From Fidelibacterota bacterium (GTDB lineage Bacteria > Fidelibacterota > Marinisomatia > SCGC-AAA003-L08 > JACNLC01), in NCBI GenBank assembly GCA_018657495.1, contig JABHXA010000002.1, positions 255,472-319,471 of the forward strand: a stretch of DNA of 64,000 nt, in the 5' to 3' direction. Below are positions 38,160 to 47,335 of this stretch, piece by piece (within the stretch, counting starts at the first letter, position 1; each line of letters begins with the position of its first letter). Made by a program: the position numbers and the translations under genes. The notes beneath the pieces were generated by a model. It was given only the letters and a program-made list of their open reading frames with translations, did no database searches and was not told the origin of the DNA.

Positions 38160-38401
38160 AGAGATGCCCTTTCAGAATTTTGTATTGGTTTTGCAAACTT
38201 ATTTGTCTTCTAATAGATGGAAAATTTATTAGTAGAATAGGTCATCATGGAATATATTTTGAATAAATCGTTCTAAATAATTTCGACTTACCGATACGAA
38301 AAGTTTTAACGTTAAATAAAGTAATTACCAATCAGGCTCTTGACTGTTTAAATAATCCTCCGAGAAATTCATTGGCAACAATGTATTCGTTGCATGTATT
38401 G

Positions 38402-40744
38402 TTAATTCCTTAGAGGTTTGCCTTTTGTCAACATAAACTGAATTCTTTCCAATGTCTTTTTTTCTCCGCATAAGCTAATAAAAGCTTCCCGTTCAATATC
38501 GAGAAGATATTGTTCTGATACTGGTGTGAATGGACCACCCTTTTTTCCACCTGTTAGAACGAAAGCCAGCTTTTTGGCAATAAGGGCATCATGTTCACTG
38601 ATTTTTCCTGATTTAAGAAATCCTTTTATACTGCTTTCAACAACAAGTCGGCCACTTACGCCAGGTAATTTGAATGTTTCCTCCTTTGGACTGACAAAAT
38701 CTTTTGATAAATCGATGGCAGTTTGACGAGCCTCCCACAGGAGATGATTTCTGTTGAGTATAATTTTATCGTCTTTTTGGAGATATCCTAAAGCCATAGC
38801 TTCTTTTGCAGATGAAGAGATTTTAGCAAAACCTACCGTTTCAAAAACTTTTTGTACAACAGGAAAAGCCCCGGGCATAGGCGATTTTATCCTTTTGCTA
38901 ATATTTGATAACATGCGCAGATTGCCACCAGAACCGGGGATTAGCCCTACACCCACCTCCACTAAACCACAATACAGCTCAGCAGATGCTACTATTCTAT
39001 TTGAAGCTCCAATAATTTCGAATCCCCCGCCCAAAGTCATGCCGAAAGGGGCTGCTACAACTGGAAATGACGAATATTTTAATCCCTGCAATACCTGTTG
39101 CATTGACGCCGTCATTTCATCAATACTGTCCCAGTCTTTTCTCATGGATGCATTGAGAATTAGATTCAGATTGGCGCCAGCCGAAAAATGAACTGCATCA
39201 CCGGATATCACCAAACCCTTATATCCATTTGATTGAACCCAATGATTGGCATACTGGAGTGTTTCAATGACGGATCCGTCAATGGGATTTAGTTCAGGTT
39301 TTAACACGGAATGGAATTCCACTCCGGCAATTCCCTCACCAAGATCAACAATTGAAGCAGACCAATTTTTCTTTATAACTTGCTTATTTGCTTTTTTGGA
39401 TTTGAAAGAAATTTCTTTTTTATGAGTTGAAACCAATTGATATTTTTCTGATTCCTTATCATAATACTGTAAGGCACCATCAGAGTATCTATAAAAGGAT
39501 GTGTGACCATTTTTCAACATTCCTTCAATCCAGCCTGGTATGTTGCGACCTTCACTTTTCATGCGTTCTATAGAATTACTAACACCAATTGCATCCCAGA
39601 TCTCGAACGGACCAAGCTCCCAGCCGAAACCCCATCGCATTGCTCTATCGATATTGACCAAATCATTGCTGATCACACCATTCAGGTTGGCGCTGTATAG
39701 AAGGGTTTTTGCAAAAACCTCCCAAGTGAATTCACCAGCAATATCTTTTGACCAGGCAAGGGTTTTAATCTTCATTTTCGAATTGATGTTTTGCCGGGCA
39801 AGCCGAACACCGGTAAAGCGCTTCTTTTCCTGTGGACTGTATTCAAGGGTATTCAAGTCAAGAGAATGGATATTTCCCTTACTGATCTTTTTGTAAAATC
39901 CTTGTCCGGATTTTTGCCCCAGCCAGCCATTATCCAATATAGTTTTTAGATAATTTGGAATATCAAAAATCTCTCGTTCTGCATCATCAACACATTTATC
40001 AAAGGCATTTTTGGCTACAAATGCCAAAGTATCAAGACCGACAACATCTGCAGTACGAAAAGTTGCACTTTTGGGGTGTCCAATTAAAGATCCTGTCAGA
40101 CCATCAACATCTTCAACACTGAGATTTCTCTTTTTAGCTTCTCGGAGGGTCACCATCATACCATAAACACCGATGCGGTTTGCAATAAAATTTGGCGTAT
40201 CACTTGCATGCACAACACCTTTGCCCAGAGAATCTTCAAGAACTGGAATCAACATATCGACATAACTTTTGTCAGTTTTGGTATTGGGAATAATCTCTAC
40301 CAGTTTCATGTATCTTGGCGGATTAAAGAAGTGCGTGATGAAAAATCTCTTTTTGAGATCATCAGGTAGTTTCTCAGCTAACTCTTCAGTGGAAATACCA
40401 GATGTATTTGAGGTAAGTATGGCATCATCTTTTAAATAGGGTATTACCCTTTCATACAAAGCCAATTTCCAATCTATTCTCTCTGTTATTGCTTCGAGAA
40501 CCCAATCACAATCCGCTATATTTTTTAGATGCGTATCATAATTCATTGGTGTGATTAGTTCAGCAGATTTAGGATTATAAAATGCGTTTGGTTTTATTTT
40601 CCTGGTGAATTCAATTCCTTTCTCTGCTACTTCCTGGGTCATGTCATACGCATAAACCTTATAACCGGCATTGCTCAAATGAGCCGCAATCTGACCGCCC
40701 ATGACCCCTGTGCCCAGCACAGCAATCTTTTGAATTGTTTTCAT
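38402..40744 (-). CDS. fadN: 3-hydroxyacyl-CoA dehydrogenase / enoyl-CoA hydratase (FadN-type)
   Basis: 780 residues, close to Bacillus FadN (~790). The N-terminal half is an NAD-dependent 3-hydroxyacyl-CoA dehydrogenase (IAVLGTGVMGGQIAAHLSNA at 8-27; catalytic-type segment ITHFFNPPRYMKLVEIIP; second helical domain with LGPFEIWDAIG). The C-terminal half (~465-660) is an enoyl-CoA hydratase fold (VISGDAVHFSAGANL, TLGGGFEIIGASNRI, LIPGSGGNLRML). It performs two consecutive beta-oxidation steps. It is the last gene of the fadE-fadA-fadN set, 49 nt after fadA, with an AGGA ribosome site. Domain order (dehydrogenase first) separates it from E. coli FadB. Confidence 0.9.
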   Translation of the reverse strand: MKTIQKIAVLGTGVMGGQIAAHLSNAGYKVYAYDMTQEVAEKGIEFTRKIKPNAFYNPKSAELITPMNYDTHLKNIADCDWVLEAITERIDWKLALYERVIPYLKDDAILTSNTSGISTEELAEKLPDDLKKRFFITHFFNPPRYMKLVEIIPNTKTDKSYVDMLIPVLEDSLGKGVVHASDTPNFIANRIGVYGMMVTLREAKKRNLSVEDVDGLTGSLIGHPKSATFRTADVVGLDTLAFVAKNAFDKCVDDAEREIFDIPNYLKTILDNGWLGQKSGQGFYKKISKGNIHSLDLNTLEYSPQEKKRFTGVRLARQNINSKMKIKTLAWSKDIAGEFTWEVFAKTLLYSANLNGVISNDLVNIDRAMRWGFGWELGPFEIWDAIGVSNSIERMKSEGRNIPGWIEGMLKNGHTSFYRYSDGALQYYDKESEKYQLVSTHKKEISFKSKKANKQVIKKNWSASIVDLGEGIAGVEFHSVLKPELNPIDGSVIETLQYANHWVQSNGYKGLVISGDAVHFSAGANLNLILNASMRKDWDSIDEMTASMQQVLQGLKYSSFPVVAAPFGMTLGGGFEIIGASNRIVASAELYCGLVEVGVGLIPGSGGNLRMLSNISKRIKSPMPGAFPVVQKVFETVGFAKISSSAKEAMALGYLQKDDKIILNRNHLLWEARQTAIDLSKDFVSPKEETFKLPGVSGRLVVESSIKGFLKSGKISEHDALIAKKLAFVLTGGKKGGPFTPVSEQYLLDIEREAFISLCGEKKTLERIQFMLTKGKPLRN

Positions 40745-40793
40745 ATAATTATTCCTATAAAAATGGTGTTAGCTAGATAGAATTCTATTTTAA

Positions 40794-41927
40794 TCAGGAT
40801 AAGCGCTCAATTATAGTTGCAATCCCTTGTCCAGTACCAATACACATGGTGGCCAATCCAATTTTGGCTTCTTTCTGTCTCATGACATTCATTAATGTTA
40901 CGAGGATTCTGGCACCGGAGCAACCGAGAGGATGACCAAGGGCGATGGCACCGCCATTCAAATTTATTTTACTCATATCCCAACCGCCTTTTCGAATGAC
41001 ATATAATGACTGGGCTGCAAATGCTTCATTCAATTCAATAACATCGATATCTGCCATGGATAAGCCGGCTTTTGCCAATGCTTTTTCTGTTGCAGGAAGA
41101 GGTCCCGCCCCCATTCGCTTCCAGTCTACCCCGGCTACTGCCCGCGATAAAATTTTAAATTCAGGCTTTATACCTAATGATTCCGCTTTGTTACTACCCA
41201 TTAGTAATAATGCAGCAGCGCCAATTGAAACAGGACTTGCAGTTGCGGCAGTGATTGAACCGTTATCATCAAATGCTGGTGAAAGGGATTTGATTTTTTC
41301 TATATTCGGTTCACGTGGTCCCTCATCGTGCCTAATGACCTCATCGTTGAATTCAATTTTATGGAGTTCATTATCAAATCTGCCATTTTCAATTGCGGAT
41401 AAGGCTTTTTTGTGAGAGTCTATTGAGAATTCTTCCTGATCCTCTCGGGAAATTTCCAGGTCAGCGGCAAGGTTTTCTGCCGTTTCACCCATACCCATAT
41501 AATATTCCTCTTCGTATAACACTGGATGAAAGCTCGGATTGAAACCTCCCATAGGGACACCAAACATATCTTCCACACCACCTGCTATCCCGGTTTCGAT
41601 ATCACCTGTATCAATCGCTTGGGATACCTGGTGAACGGCATCCATCGAAGACCCGCAGAACCGGTTTACAACCTTTGCCCCGGCTTCTACAGGTAGATCT
41701 GCAAGAATAGATATCCCACGGGCAACAAGCATTCCCTGAGAACCCTCAGGGAATGCACAACCAATCACTACGTCTTCAATCAATTCTTTGGGGACTGATG
41801 GATTCCTCACCATCATTGCTCCAATAATATCAGCTGCCAAATCATCAGGCCGAATTCCAAGCATTTTCCCTGATTTTATTCCTATTGGACTTCTAAGTCC
41901 ATCGACAATTACAGTATATTCTTTCAT
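40794..41927 (-). CDS. fadA: Acetyl-CoA acyltransferase (3-ketoacyl-CoA thiolase)
   Basis: 377 residues, normal thiolase length. Cys91 in VVNRFCGSSMDAVHQ is the acyl-accepting nucleophile. The histidine in GGAIALGHPLGCSGAR and the C-terminal cysteine in MCIGTGQG complete the catalytic set, and NEAFAAQ is present. It cleaves 3-ketoacyl-CoA in the last step of beta-oxidation. The gene is flanked by fadE and fadN in the same direction with ~50-nt gaps and has an AAGGA ribosome site, so the three form one operon. A biosynthetic acetyl-CoA acetyltransferase role is less likely given these neighbours. Confidence 0.92.
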   Translation of the reverse strand: MKEYTVIVDGLRSPIGIKSGKMLGIRPDDLAADIIGAMMVRNPSVPKELIEDVVIGCAFPEGSQGMLVARGISILADLPVEAGAKVVNRFCGSSMDAVHQVSQAIDTGDIETGIAGGVEDMFGVPMGGFNPSFHPVLYEEEYYMGMGETAENLAADLEISREDQEEFSIDSHKKALSAIENGRFDNELHKIEFNDEVIRHDEGPREPNIEKIKSLSPAFDDNGSITAATASPVSIGAAALLLMGSNKAESLGIKPEFKILSRAVAGVDWKRMGAGPLPATEKALAKAGLSMADIDVIELNEAFAAQSLYVIRKGGWDMSKINLNGGAIALGHPLGCSGARILVTLMNVMRQKEAKIGLATMCIGTGQGIATIIERLS

Positions 41928-41976
41928 TTTTAAAATCCTTAATAATTAATAAGATTATATTCCAAAAAGGAATGAT

Positions 41977-43794
41977 TTAATCCAGGTAGTATTTTTTGTT
42001 TTTATCAATATCTTTCATGATTAATTTCATTGTTGATATTCGCGAGAATTTTATTTGCAACTTTTGTTTTTGGACTGTTAATTCATTTTTTCTCTCATGA
42101 TTATCACAACAATCTAAATGAGCAAGAATATTTCCGCCATCATTGAGCATGTTCTCCAGCCTGTTATGTATAACCAGATCGATAACTGGCATCATGGCAG
42201 ATTTCAAACTGCTATTTTCTTTTATATTTTTGTTTCTTTTAAATCCTGAATCCATAATTGCCAGAGAGATAAGCATATCAGCAATGGGTTCAAGAATCCA
42301 TTGCTCATTTTTGAGATCCTGACCATAATAATTAATAGATTCATTCAATGTGAAGAAGAAAAGTGACCTGGAGAACTCAATTAATTGGGCCAGATAATTC
42401 AATCTTTCATCTTCATTATACTGACGATCAGGAATCCAATTTCTACTTCGGTTTGAAATCATTTCCCTGATTGGAAGTTCTTCCAGAACAGCTTTTTTTA
42501 GGATGGTCCCACCGATGATGAGTCGGTTTATCTCATTTGTGCCTTCGAATATTCGATTAATGCGATCATCTTTATACATGACTGCAATCGGAAACTCTTC
42601 AATAAAACCATTGCCACCAAATATTTGCAGTGCATCATCGACATTGGCTGAGGAGGCATCCGATCCAACAATTTTGCAAATAGATGTTTCAATTCCATGA
42701 TCTTCAATTACCTTTTGGACAATTTCGTAGTATTTTTCGTCATTGGGATCCATATGAGTTAATCCATCATCTATTGACCCTGCAGTCATATAGGTAACCG
42801 CATCTGCCTCCCATGCTCTAACAACAAGATTTACCATTTTTTTCTGAATCATACCAAATGATCTAATTGGAACATCAAATTGCTTTCTATCTTCAGCATA
42901 CTCATAGGCAAGTTCTAAAGCGCCTTTTGCCCCCCCCATTGTTATTCCGCCTAATTTGTACCTGCCCACGTAAAGTACATTAAAGGCAACTGCTGAGCCA
43001 TTTCCAACGCGACCAAGAACATTTTCAACAGGGACCTGGCAATTTTCAAAAAAGTAGGTTACAGTAGATGATCCTTTTATGCCAATTTTCTTTTCTTCGG
43101 CACCAACCACCCACCCTTCACAATCTTTATCTAAGATAAATGATGTAAACTTTTTGCCATCCACCCAGGCAAAGGTTACACAGGTATCGGCCCAGCTACC
43201 GTTTGTTACGAATATTTTTGTTCCGTTAAGAATATAGTGGGTACCAGCTTCATTGAGTACTGCCTGAGTTGAACCAGCTAATGCATCAGAGCCAGCTCCC
43301 GGTTCTGTTAGGGCAAATGAGGCCATCCATTCTCCAGAGGCTAATTTTGGAAGATACTTTTCCTTTTGAGCCTTGGACCCATACCATACAATTGGGAGTG
43401 AACCAATTCCCGTATGATCAGCAAAAGTGACCATGAATGAAGCATTCAATCCAACCATTAATCCTTCTGCAATGATAATGCTGGTAACTTTGTCCATGCT
43501 CATACCGCCATAAGCTTCAGGGAAATCAGCATTAAGAATTCCCAGTTCACCCATTTCAAGGAATAAATCACGGTTAAGCTTTTCGTTGAGGACATTTAAG
43601 TCTGAATTTATCGGCAGGATCTGTTTTTCGGCAAATTCTTTTACCGCGTCAAGAAACATTTTATTTTCTTCAGAAAACATATCTCTGGAATAACAATTCC
43701 CCTCATCTACAGGCGAGACCAAAAATTTCCCACCTCTTCCTTTCAGGTTGGAATAATTAATTTTCTGAGTTGGCAATAATTGTGGTTTATTCAT
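41977..43794 (-). CDS. fadE: Acyl-CoA dehydrogenase (FadE-type)
   Basis: 605 residues, the longer form similar to Bacillus FadE. The acyl-CoA dehydrogenase body has FALTEPGAGSDALAGSTQAV, FVTNGSWADTCVTFAW, and MYKDDRINRIFEGTNEINRL with the catalytic glutamate in the EGT motif. About 180 extra C-terminal residues follow and are mostly helical. It is an FAD enzyme making the first double bond in fatty acyl-CoA. It is the first enzyme gene after the TetR regulator (36 nt), then come fadA and fadN. Confidence 0.9.
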   Translation of the reverse strand: MNKPQLLPTQKINYSNLKGRGGKFLVSPVDEGNCYSRDMFSEENKMFLDAVKEFAEKQILPINSDLNVLNEKLNRDLFLEMGELGILNADFPEAYGGMSMDKVTSIIIAEGLMVGLNASFMVTFADHTGIGSLPIVWYGSKAQKEKYLPKLASGEWMASFALTEPGAGSDALAGSTQAVLNEAGTHYILNGTKIFVTNGSWADTCVTFAWVDGKKFTSFILDKDCEGWVVGAEEKKIGIKGSSTVTYFFENCQVPVENVLGRVGNGSAVAFNVLYVGRYKLGGITMGGAKGALELAYEYAEDRKQFDVPIRSFGMIQKKMVNLVVRAWEADAVTYMTAGSIDDGLTHMDPNDEKYYEIVQKVIEDHGIETSICKIVGSDASSANVDDALQIFGGNGFIEEFPIAVMYKDDRINRIFEGTNEINRLIIGGTILKKAVLEELPIREMISNRSRNWIPDRQYNEDERLNYLAQLIEFSRSLFFFTLNESINYYGQDLKNEQWILEPIADMLISLAIMDSGFKRNKNIKENSSLKSAMMPVIDLVIHNRLENMLNDGGNILAHLDCCDNHERKNELTVQKQKLQIKFSRISTMKLIMKDIDKNKKYYLD

Positions 43795-43830
43795 AAACTT
43801 TGAATCCTCTTTAATTGAGAGACTATATTT

Positions 43831-44427
43831 TTATTTTTTTAGAAATCCATGGATAATGAAATCCATAACATATTTTAGATACTTTTCACCTTTAAAGGAA
43901 TTTGACTCAAACAGAGTAAACCAAATTATCCCTTGTATTGCTGTCATGATTGACAGGGCCGAAACTTTTGGGTCCAGCTGCTTAAATTCGCCGGAGTCTA
44001 TCCCCCGTTTGATAATATTTTCAAAAAGATTGAGAATGTCGCCATACAACTTTTTAACTTTTATACGGACTTCTTCATCCCGGTTTGCCATCGACCAAAA
44101 TTCCAACTCAGCTAAAAATACGGCAGGATTTTCTCGAAATTTTTCAGAGACTTCATTTGAAAACTTTTGAAATATTTGTGAGGATGATAAACTCTTGTCA
44201 TCATATTGATGAAAATCTGGGAAGTGAGTATTTTGCCAATGATCGATAAGGGATAGAAAAAGATCTTTTTTATTTTGATAATGGTGGTAAATAGCGCCTT
44301 TGCTCAAACCAGTTTGGTTCATGATATCACTCATACTGGTATCTGTAAAACCTTTTTTGACGAATACCTGCATAGCGGCATCCATGATTTCTTGTGTTCG
44401 TATATTTTTTGGTTTGTTTTCTGCCAT
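43831..44427 (-). CDS. TetR-family transcriptional regulator of the fad genes
   Basis: 198 residues. A TetR helix-turn-helix occupies ~10-55 (EIMDAAMQVFVKKGFTDTSM then QTGLSKGAIYHHYQNKKDLF), followed by a helical ligand-binding domain of normal length. It lies directly upstream of fadE-fadA-fadN, so it probably senses acyl-CoA like FadR/PsrA-type TetR proteins and represses beta-oxidation. A 14-bp palindrome starts 8 nt upstream of its ATG, supporting autoregulation and control of the operon. The ligand is inferred. Confidence 0.87.
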   Translation of the reverse strand: MAENKPKNIRTQEIMDAAMQVFVKKGFTDTSMSDIMNQTGLSKGAIYHHYQNKKDLFLSLIDHWQNTHFPDFHQYDDKSLSSSQIFQKFSNEVSEKFRENPAVFLAELEFWSMANRDEEVRIKVKKLYGDILNLFENIIKRGIDSGEFKQLDPKVSALSIMTAIQGIIWFTLFESNSFKGEKYLKYVMDFIIHGFLKK

Positions 44428-44434
44428 AATAAAG

Positions 44435-44459
44435 ACCGACCAGTCGGTATAAGTTATAC
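44435..44459. promoter_or_regulatory. Candidate TetR operator and -10 region of the fad operon
   Basis: ACCGAC-CA-GTCGGT (44435-44448) is a perfect palindrome typical of TetR-family sites. It is directly followed by GTATAA-G-TTATAC (44447-44459), a second small palindrome that on the minus strand includes a TATAAC -10-like box (44458-44453). The site is 8 nt from the regulator's start codon. Confidence 0.6.
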
Positions 44460-44640
44460 TCTTTTATTATGATTGTAAAATATAAATATTAGATAATTGC
44501 TTACATTCTGTAAATATTACCTGCTTTTCAATAATGATGAATATATAATACCTTCCATCTATGGATATTACTATTTATCCCTATACATTGGATTCCCTAT
44601 TGAGTTATAGTTTGTATAAAATATTTGGAATTTGGCTTTG

Positions 44641-45012
44641 ATGAAATTTTTCAGAATATCGCGGATATTAACATTATTGCTGATTGCCTACTTTTTATTA
44701 CCTATAGGTATAAGGGCACTTTCAGAATATGATATGAATAATATTATACTCGGTGAAACACCTATTTTTAGTATTAAAAGTGAAGATTATAATAAAAATG
44801 GTGATATCTATTACGGTTTATTATATCGGATTATCTCTGTTAAAAAGGTTATGAACAAAGATGAGGCAATCCAAAACACCATGATTATTGGCCCCATATT
44901 AAATTATCATTCAGTTCTGGATTTTTTATATTTCTGGACAGGTGAATTTTTCTCTGAAGTACAATCTCTAAAAAGGGTATCAGCTCGTAAAAAGGGCCCA
45001 ATTACTATCTAA
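44641..45012 (+). CDS. Small hypothetical protein with one membrane segment
   Basis: 123 residues from the ATG at 44641 (in-frame TTGs lie just upstream). Residues ~8-27 form one hydrophobic helix (LTLLLIAYFLLPIGIRALSE), followed by a polar domain of mixed alpha/beta character (SIKSEDYNKNGDIYYGLLYR) and a basic tail (RVSARKKGPITI). It looks like an N-terminally anchored periplasmic or extracellular small protein. I recognise no family. It is divergent from the TetR gene and convergent with the M20 amidohydrolase gene (17-nt gap). Coding is supported by the fit into otherwise empty space and the anchor-like start; no clear ribosome site is seen. Confidence 0.5.
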   Translation: MKFFRISRILTLLLIAYFLLPIGIRALSEYDMNNIILGETPIFSIKSEDYNKNGDIYYGLLYRIISVKKVMNKDEAIQNTMIIGPILNYHSVLDFLYFWTGEFFSEVQSLKRVSARKKGPITI

Positions 45013-45029
45013 TAACCAATGATATTTTC

Positions 45030-46208
45030 TTAAAGGGGTTTTGTATCCTCAAGAAAATAATTTGTGATAACCTGATTCAGCACCTCAATCGCAGCTGGAA
45101 TACATATCTCATTTACGTCAAAATTAACTGTATGTACATCTTTGCAAATTCCATTGGAGCAACCAAGTCTGAAATAAGCACCTGGGACTTTTTCAAGGTA
45201 ATTACCAAAATCCTCACCTCCCATACTGGATTGCTTGAGGATTTCTACATTATCACTGCCGAGTGTCTCTCCAGCGCTACGAATAACCAATTCGGCTGTT
45301 TTATCATCATTAACGATACCAGGTCCTCTTCCCGGGATGGAATAGGTTATTCTGGCACCACTTGATTTCTCCACCCTGTCTATAGCTCCCTTTATCAGAT
45401 CATGTATTGTTTGACGAATTCCAGGATCAAGATACCTGATGGTACCTCTCAGATTTATTTTACCCGGTATAACATTAATTGCATCACCACCTGCAATAGA
45501 TCCAAATGCCAGTACAACTGGAGTCCGATGGTCGATATTATTTGACAGGGTTTCATTTAATTCCATGATGAGATGTGCCTGTGCGAGTACAAGATTAGCC
45601 GTTTGATGGGGTCTGCTGGTATGGCCGCCGTCACCGGTGAGCGTAATTTCGATAATTTCTACAGTCGCCGCCATGGCACCATAACGGATACCAATTTTAC
45701 CTGCATCCATTTTTGGTAATACATGATATCCAACGATATTATCAACATTGTCAATAGCTCCACCCTTGATCATATCCAGAGAGCCGCCTGGCAATTGTTC
45801 CTCGGCAGGTTGGAAAAGAAATCTGATTTTTCCTGATATTTCCGTTTGGTTTTCTATGATCCATAGTGAGATACCCATTGCAACTGTCATATGAACATCA
45901 TGACCGCATCCATGCATCACGCCTTTGTTATGTGAATGATAATCAACTGTTTTATCATCATCCATGGCCAGGGCATCAATATCAGAACGAATACAAATTA
46001 CAGGTCCACTGCCAGTTCCATAATCGCAATAAAACCCGGTACGCATATCACTGTTGGATACGATTGAATATCCGGCATCAGATAAAATATTCTTTAGATA
46101 TTTACTCGTTTCGAATTCATTAAACCCAGTCTCGGGGTACTGATGTAAATGTCTTCTTATTGTGATTAGATCATTATATCGGCTATCAAGCCATTTCTTA
46201 ATATGCAA
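45030..46208 (-). CDS. M20D-family amidohydrolase/peptidase
   Basis: 392 residues, normal length. M20D motifs: LITIRRHLHQYPETGFNEFE near the start, HGCGHDVHMTVAMG (metal His/Asp), FQPAEEQLPGG with the catalytic glutamates, and SSMGGEDFGNYLEKVPGAYF near the end. These are dinuclear-metal amidohydrolases acting on N-acyl amino acids (hippurate, N-acetyl-diaminopimelate, IAA-amino acids); the exact substrate is not readable. The gene begins 1 nt after the end of the GCS2-family gene, with which and purL it forms a tight co-directional block. Confidence 0.87.
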   Translation of the reverse strand: MHIKKWLDSRYNDLITIRRHLHQYPETGFNEFETSKYLKNILSDAGYSIVSNSDMRTGFYCDYGTGSGPVICIRSDIDALAMDDDKTVDYHSHNKGVMHGCGHDVHMTVAMGISLWIIENQTEISGKIRFLFQPAEEQLPGGSLDMIKGGAIDNVDNIVGYHVLPKMDAGKIGIRYGAMAATVEIIEITLTGDGGHTSRPHQTANLVLAQAHLIMELNETLSNNIDHRTPVVLAFGSIAGGDAINVIPGKINLRGTIRYLDPGIRQTIHDLIKGAIDRVEKSSGARITYSIPGRGPGIVNDDKTAELVIRSAGETLGSDNVEILKQSSMGGEDFGNYLEKVPGAYFRLGCSNGICKDVHTVNFDVNEICIPAAIEVLNQVITNYFLEDTKPL

Positions 46209-46209
46209 T

Positions 46210-47334
46210 TTATAATGAGCCTTCCAGCTGGTCTATTGAATCTTGAATAATCATATTTAAATCATTATATTTTTCATATAGTCGGATTTGTCTTTGATAT
46301 GAAATGGAATTTTTATCAACCATGTCACCAAGGGTCTGCAATTCTTGTTCTGAACCTAAACCCGATGCAATAGGAATTAATTTGTCAATACTTTCAAGAA
46401 CAGCTGACTTTAATGATTGCTGATTTCCGGAGGCATCGACAATATAATCAGCATCGATTCCGTATCTTGTTGCCCGCCATTTATTATCCTTTATTATCCA
46501 GCGATCCATCAATGGGAGCTGTGTTCCATTGTCATAATGATTCGATAGTCCAACTACCAGTGCCTGGGTATAGGCTGCCAGATTTACTATTTCGTCAAGA
46601 GTGGATACACAGTCATAAGTTCTTATTTCCACAGTACCGAATCCGGGATGAGGTCTTATATCCCACCATACCTCACGAATTGAATTTATTGATTTTGCTT
46701 TAATAAGCGTGCGCATATATTTCTGAAAAGTTGAATAATTTAGTAATTCCGGTGGCAAACCGGTAGTTGGCATAGCTTCAAAAAGTTTTGTCCGTGTTGA
46801 CGCCAAACCTGTGAGAGCGCCATATTCAAAAGGTGTATTGGCAGACATACCGATCATATGCGGTATATACCTGGTAAGACCGTTTGTAATGGCAATCGCC
46901 TTTTCACCGGATTCGACGCCAATGTGAACATGTACACCGGTGATAAGCAATCTCCTCGCCGGCCACTGAATCTTTTCAACCAGCTGGAGATATCGATCCT
47001 TATCAGTAACTTTCTGATCCATCCATTTTGCCCTTGGATGCATCCCCATGCTTAATATCTTCCAATCGTGATTATTTGCTATTTCAATCACTTTTTTTAT
47101 TCTGCCGCGAAGATCCTCTCTTACTTCAGAAATATTATCACATATGCCAGTATTTACCTCAACAATAGATTCAAGGAGTTCCTCTTTCACATGGATATCT
47201 CCATCAAATTCCTGTATAATCGTTTGCGCTCCAGGGTGTAGATCTAAAGTATCCTTGTTCAAAATGAATAGTTCAACTTCAACCCCTATCGTGGGATCAG
47301 GCGACCCCTGAAAAAATATTCTTCCTCTTGACAT
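46210..47334 (-). CDS. GCS2-family carboxylate-amine ligase (YbdK-like glutamate-cysteine ligase)
   Basis: 374 residues, matching the YbdK/GCS2 group (~370). Motifs: TIGVEVELFILNKDTLDLHPG at the start, ELLESIVEVNTGICDN, RLLITGVHVHIGVESGEKAI, WWDIRPHPGFGTVEIRTYDC. The fold is the glutamine-synthetase-like ATP-grasp-related ligase that forms gamma-glutamyl or similar amide bonds. E. coli YbdK has weak glutamate-cysteine ligase activity; here the true substrate is unknown. It lies between purL (1 nt) and the M20 amidohydrolase (1 nt), so one could make and the other break a related amide, which is inference. Confidence 0.85.
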   Translation of the reverse strand: MSRGRIFFQGSPDPTIGVEVELFILNKDTLDLHPGAQTIIQEFDGDIHVKEELLESIVEVNTGICDNISEVREDLRGRIKKVIEIANNHDWKILSMGMHPRAKWMDQKVTDKDRYLQLVEKIQWPARRLLITGVHVHIGVESGEKAIAITNGLTRYIPHMIGMSANTPFEYGALTGLASTRTKLFEAMPTTGLPPELLNYSTFQKYMRTLIKAKSINSIREVWWDIRPHPGFGTVEIRTYDCVSTLDEIVNLAAYTQALVVGLSNHYDNGTQLPLMDRWIIKDNKWRATRYGIDADYIVDASGNQQSLKSAVLESIDKLIPIASGLGSEQELQTLGDMVDKNSISYQRQIRLYEKYNDLNMIIQDSIDQLEGSL

Positions 47335-47335
47335 A

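Noticed and set aside
38370..38405. CATTG-GCAA-CAATG hairpin and AACAAT/ATTGTT repeat after fadN as a terminator
   Set aside because: Short stems without a T-run; may be chance in AT-rich DNA.
45023..45059. TATTTTCTT/AAGAAAATA inverted repeat between convergent genes as a terminator
   Set aside because: The 9-bp stem is almost all A-T, has a 19-nt loop and one arm lies in coding sequence; too weak to call.
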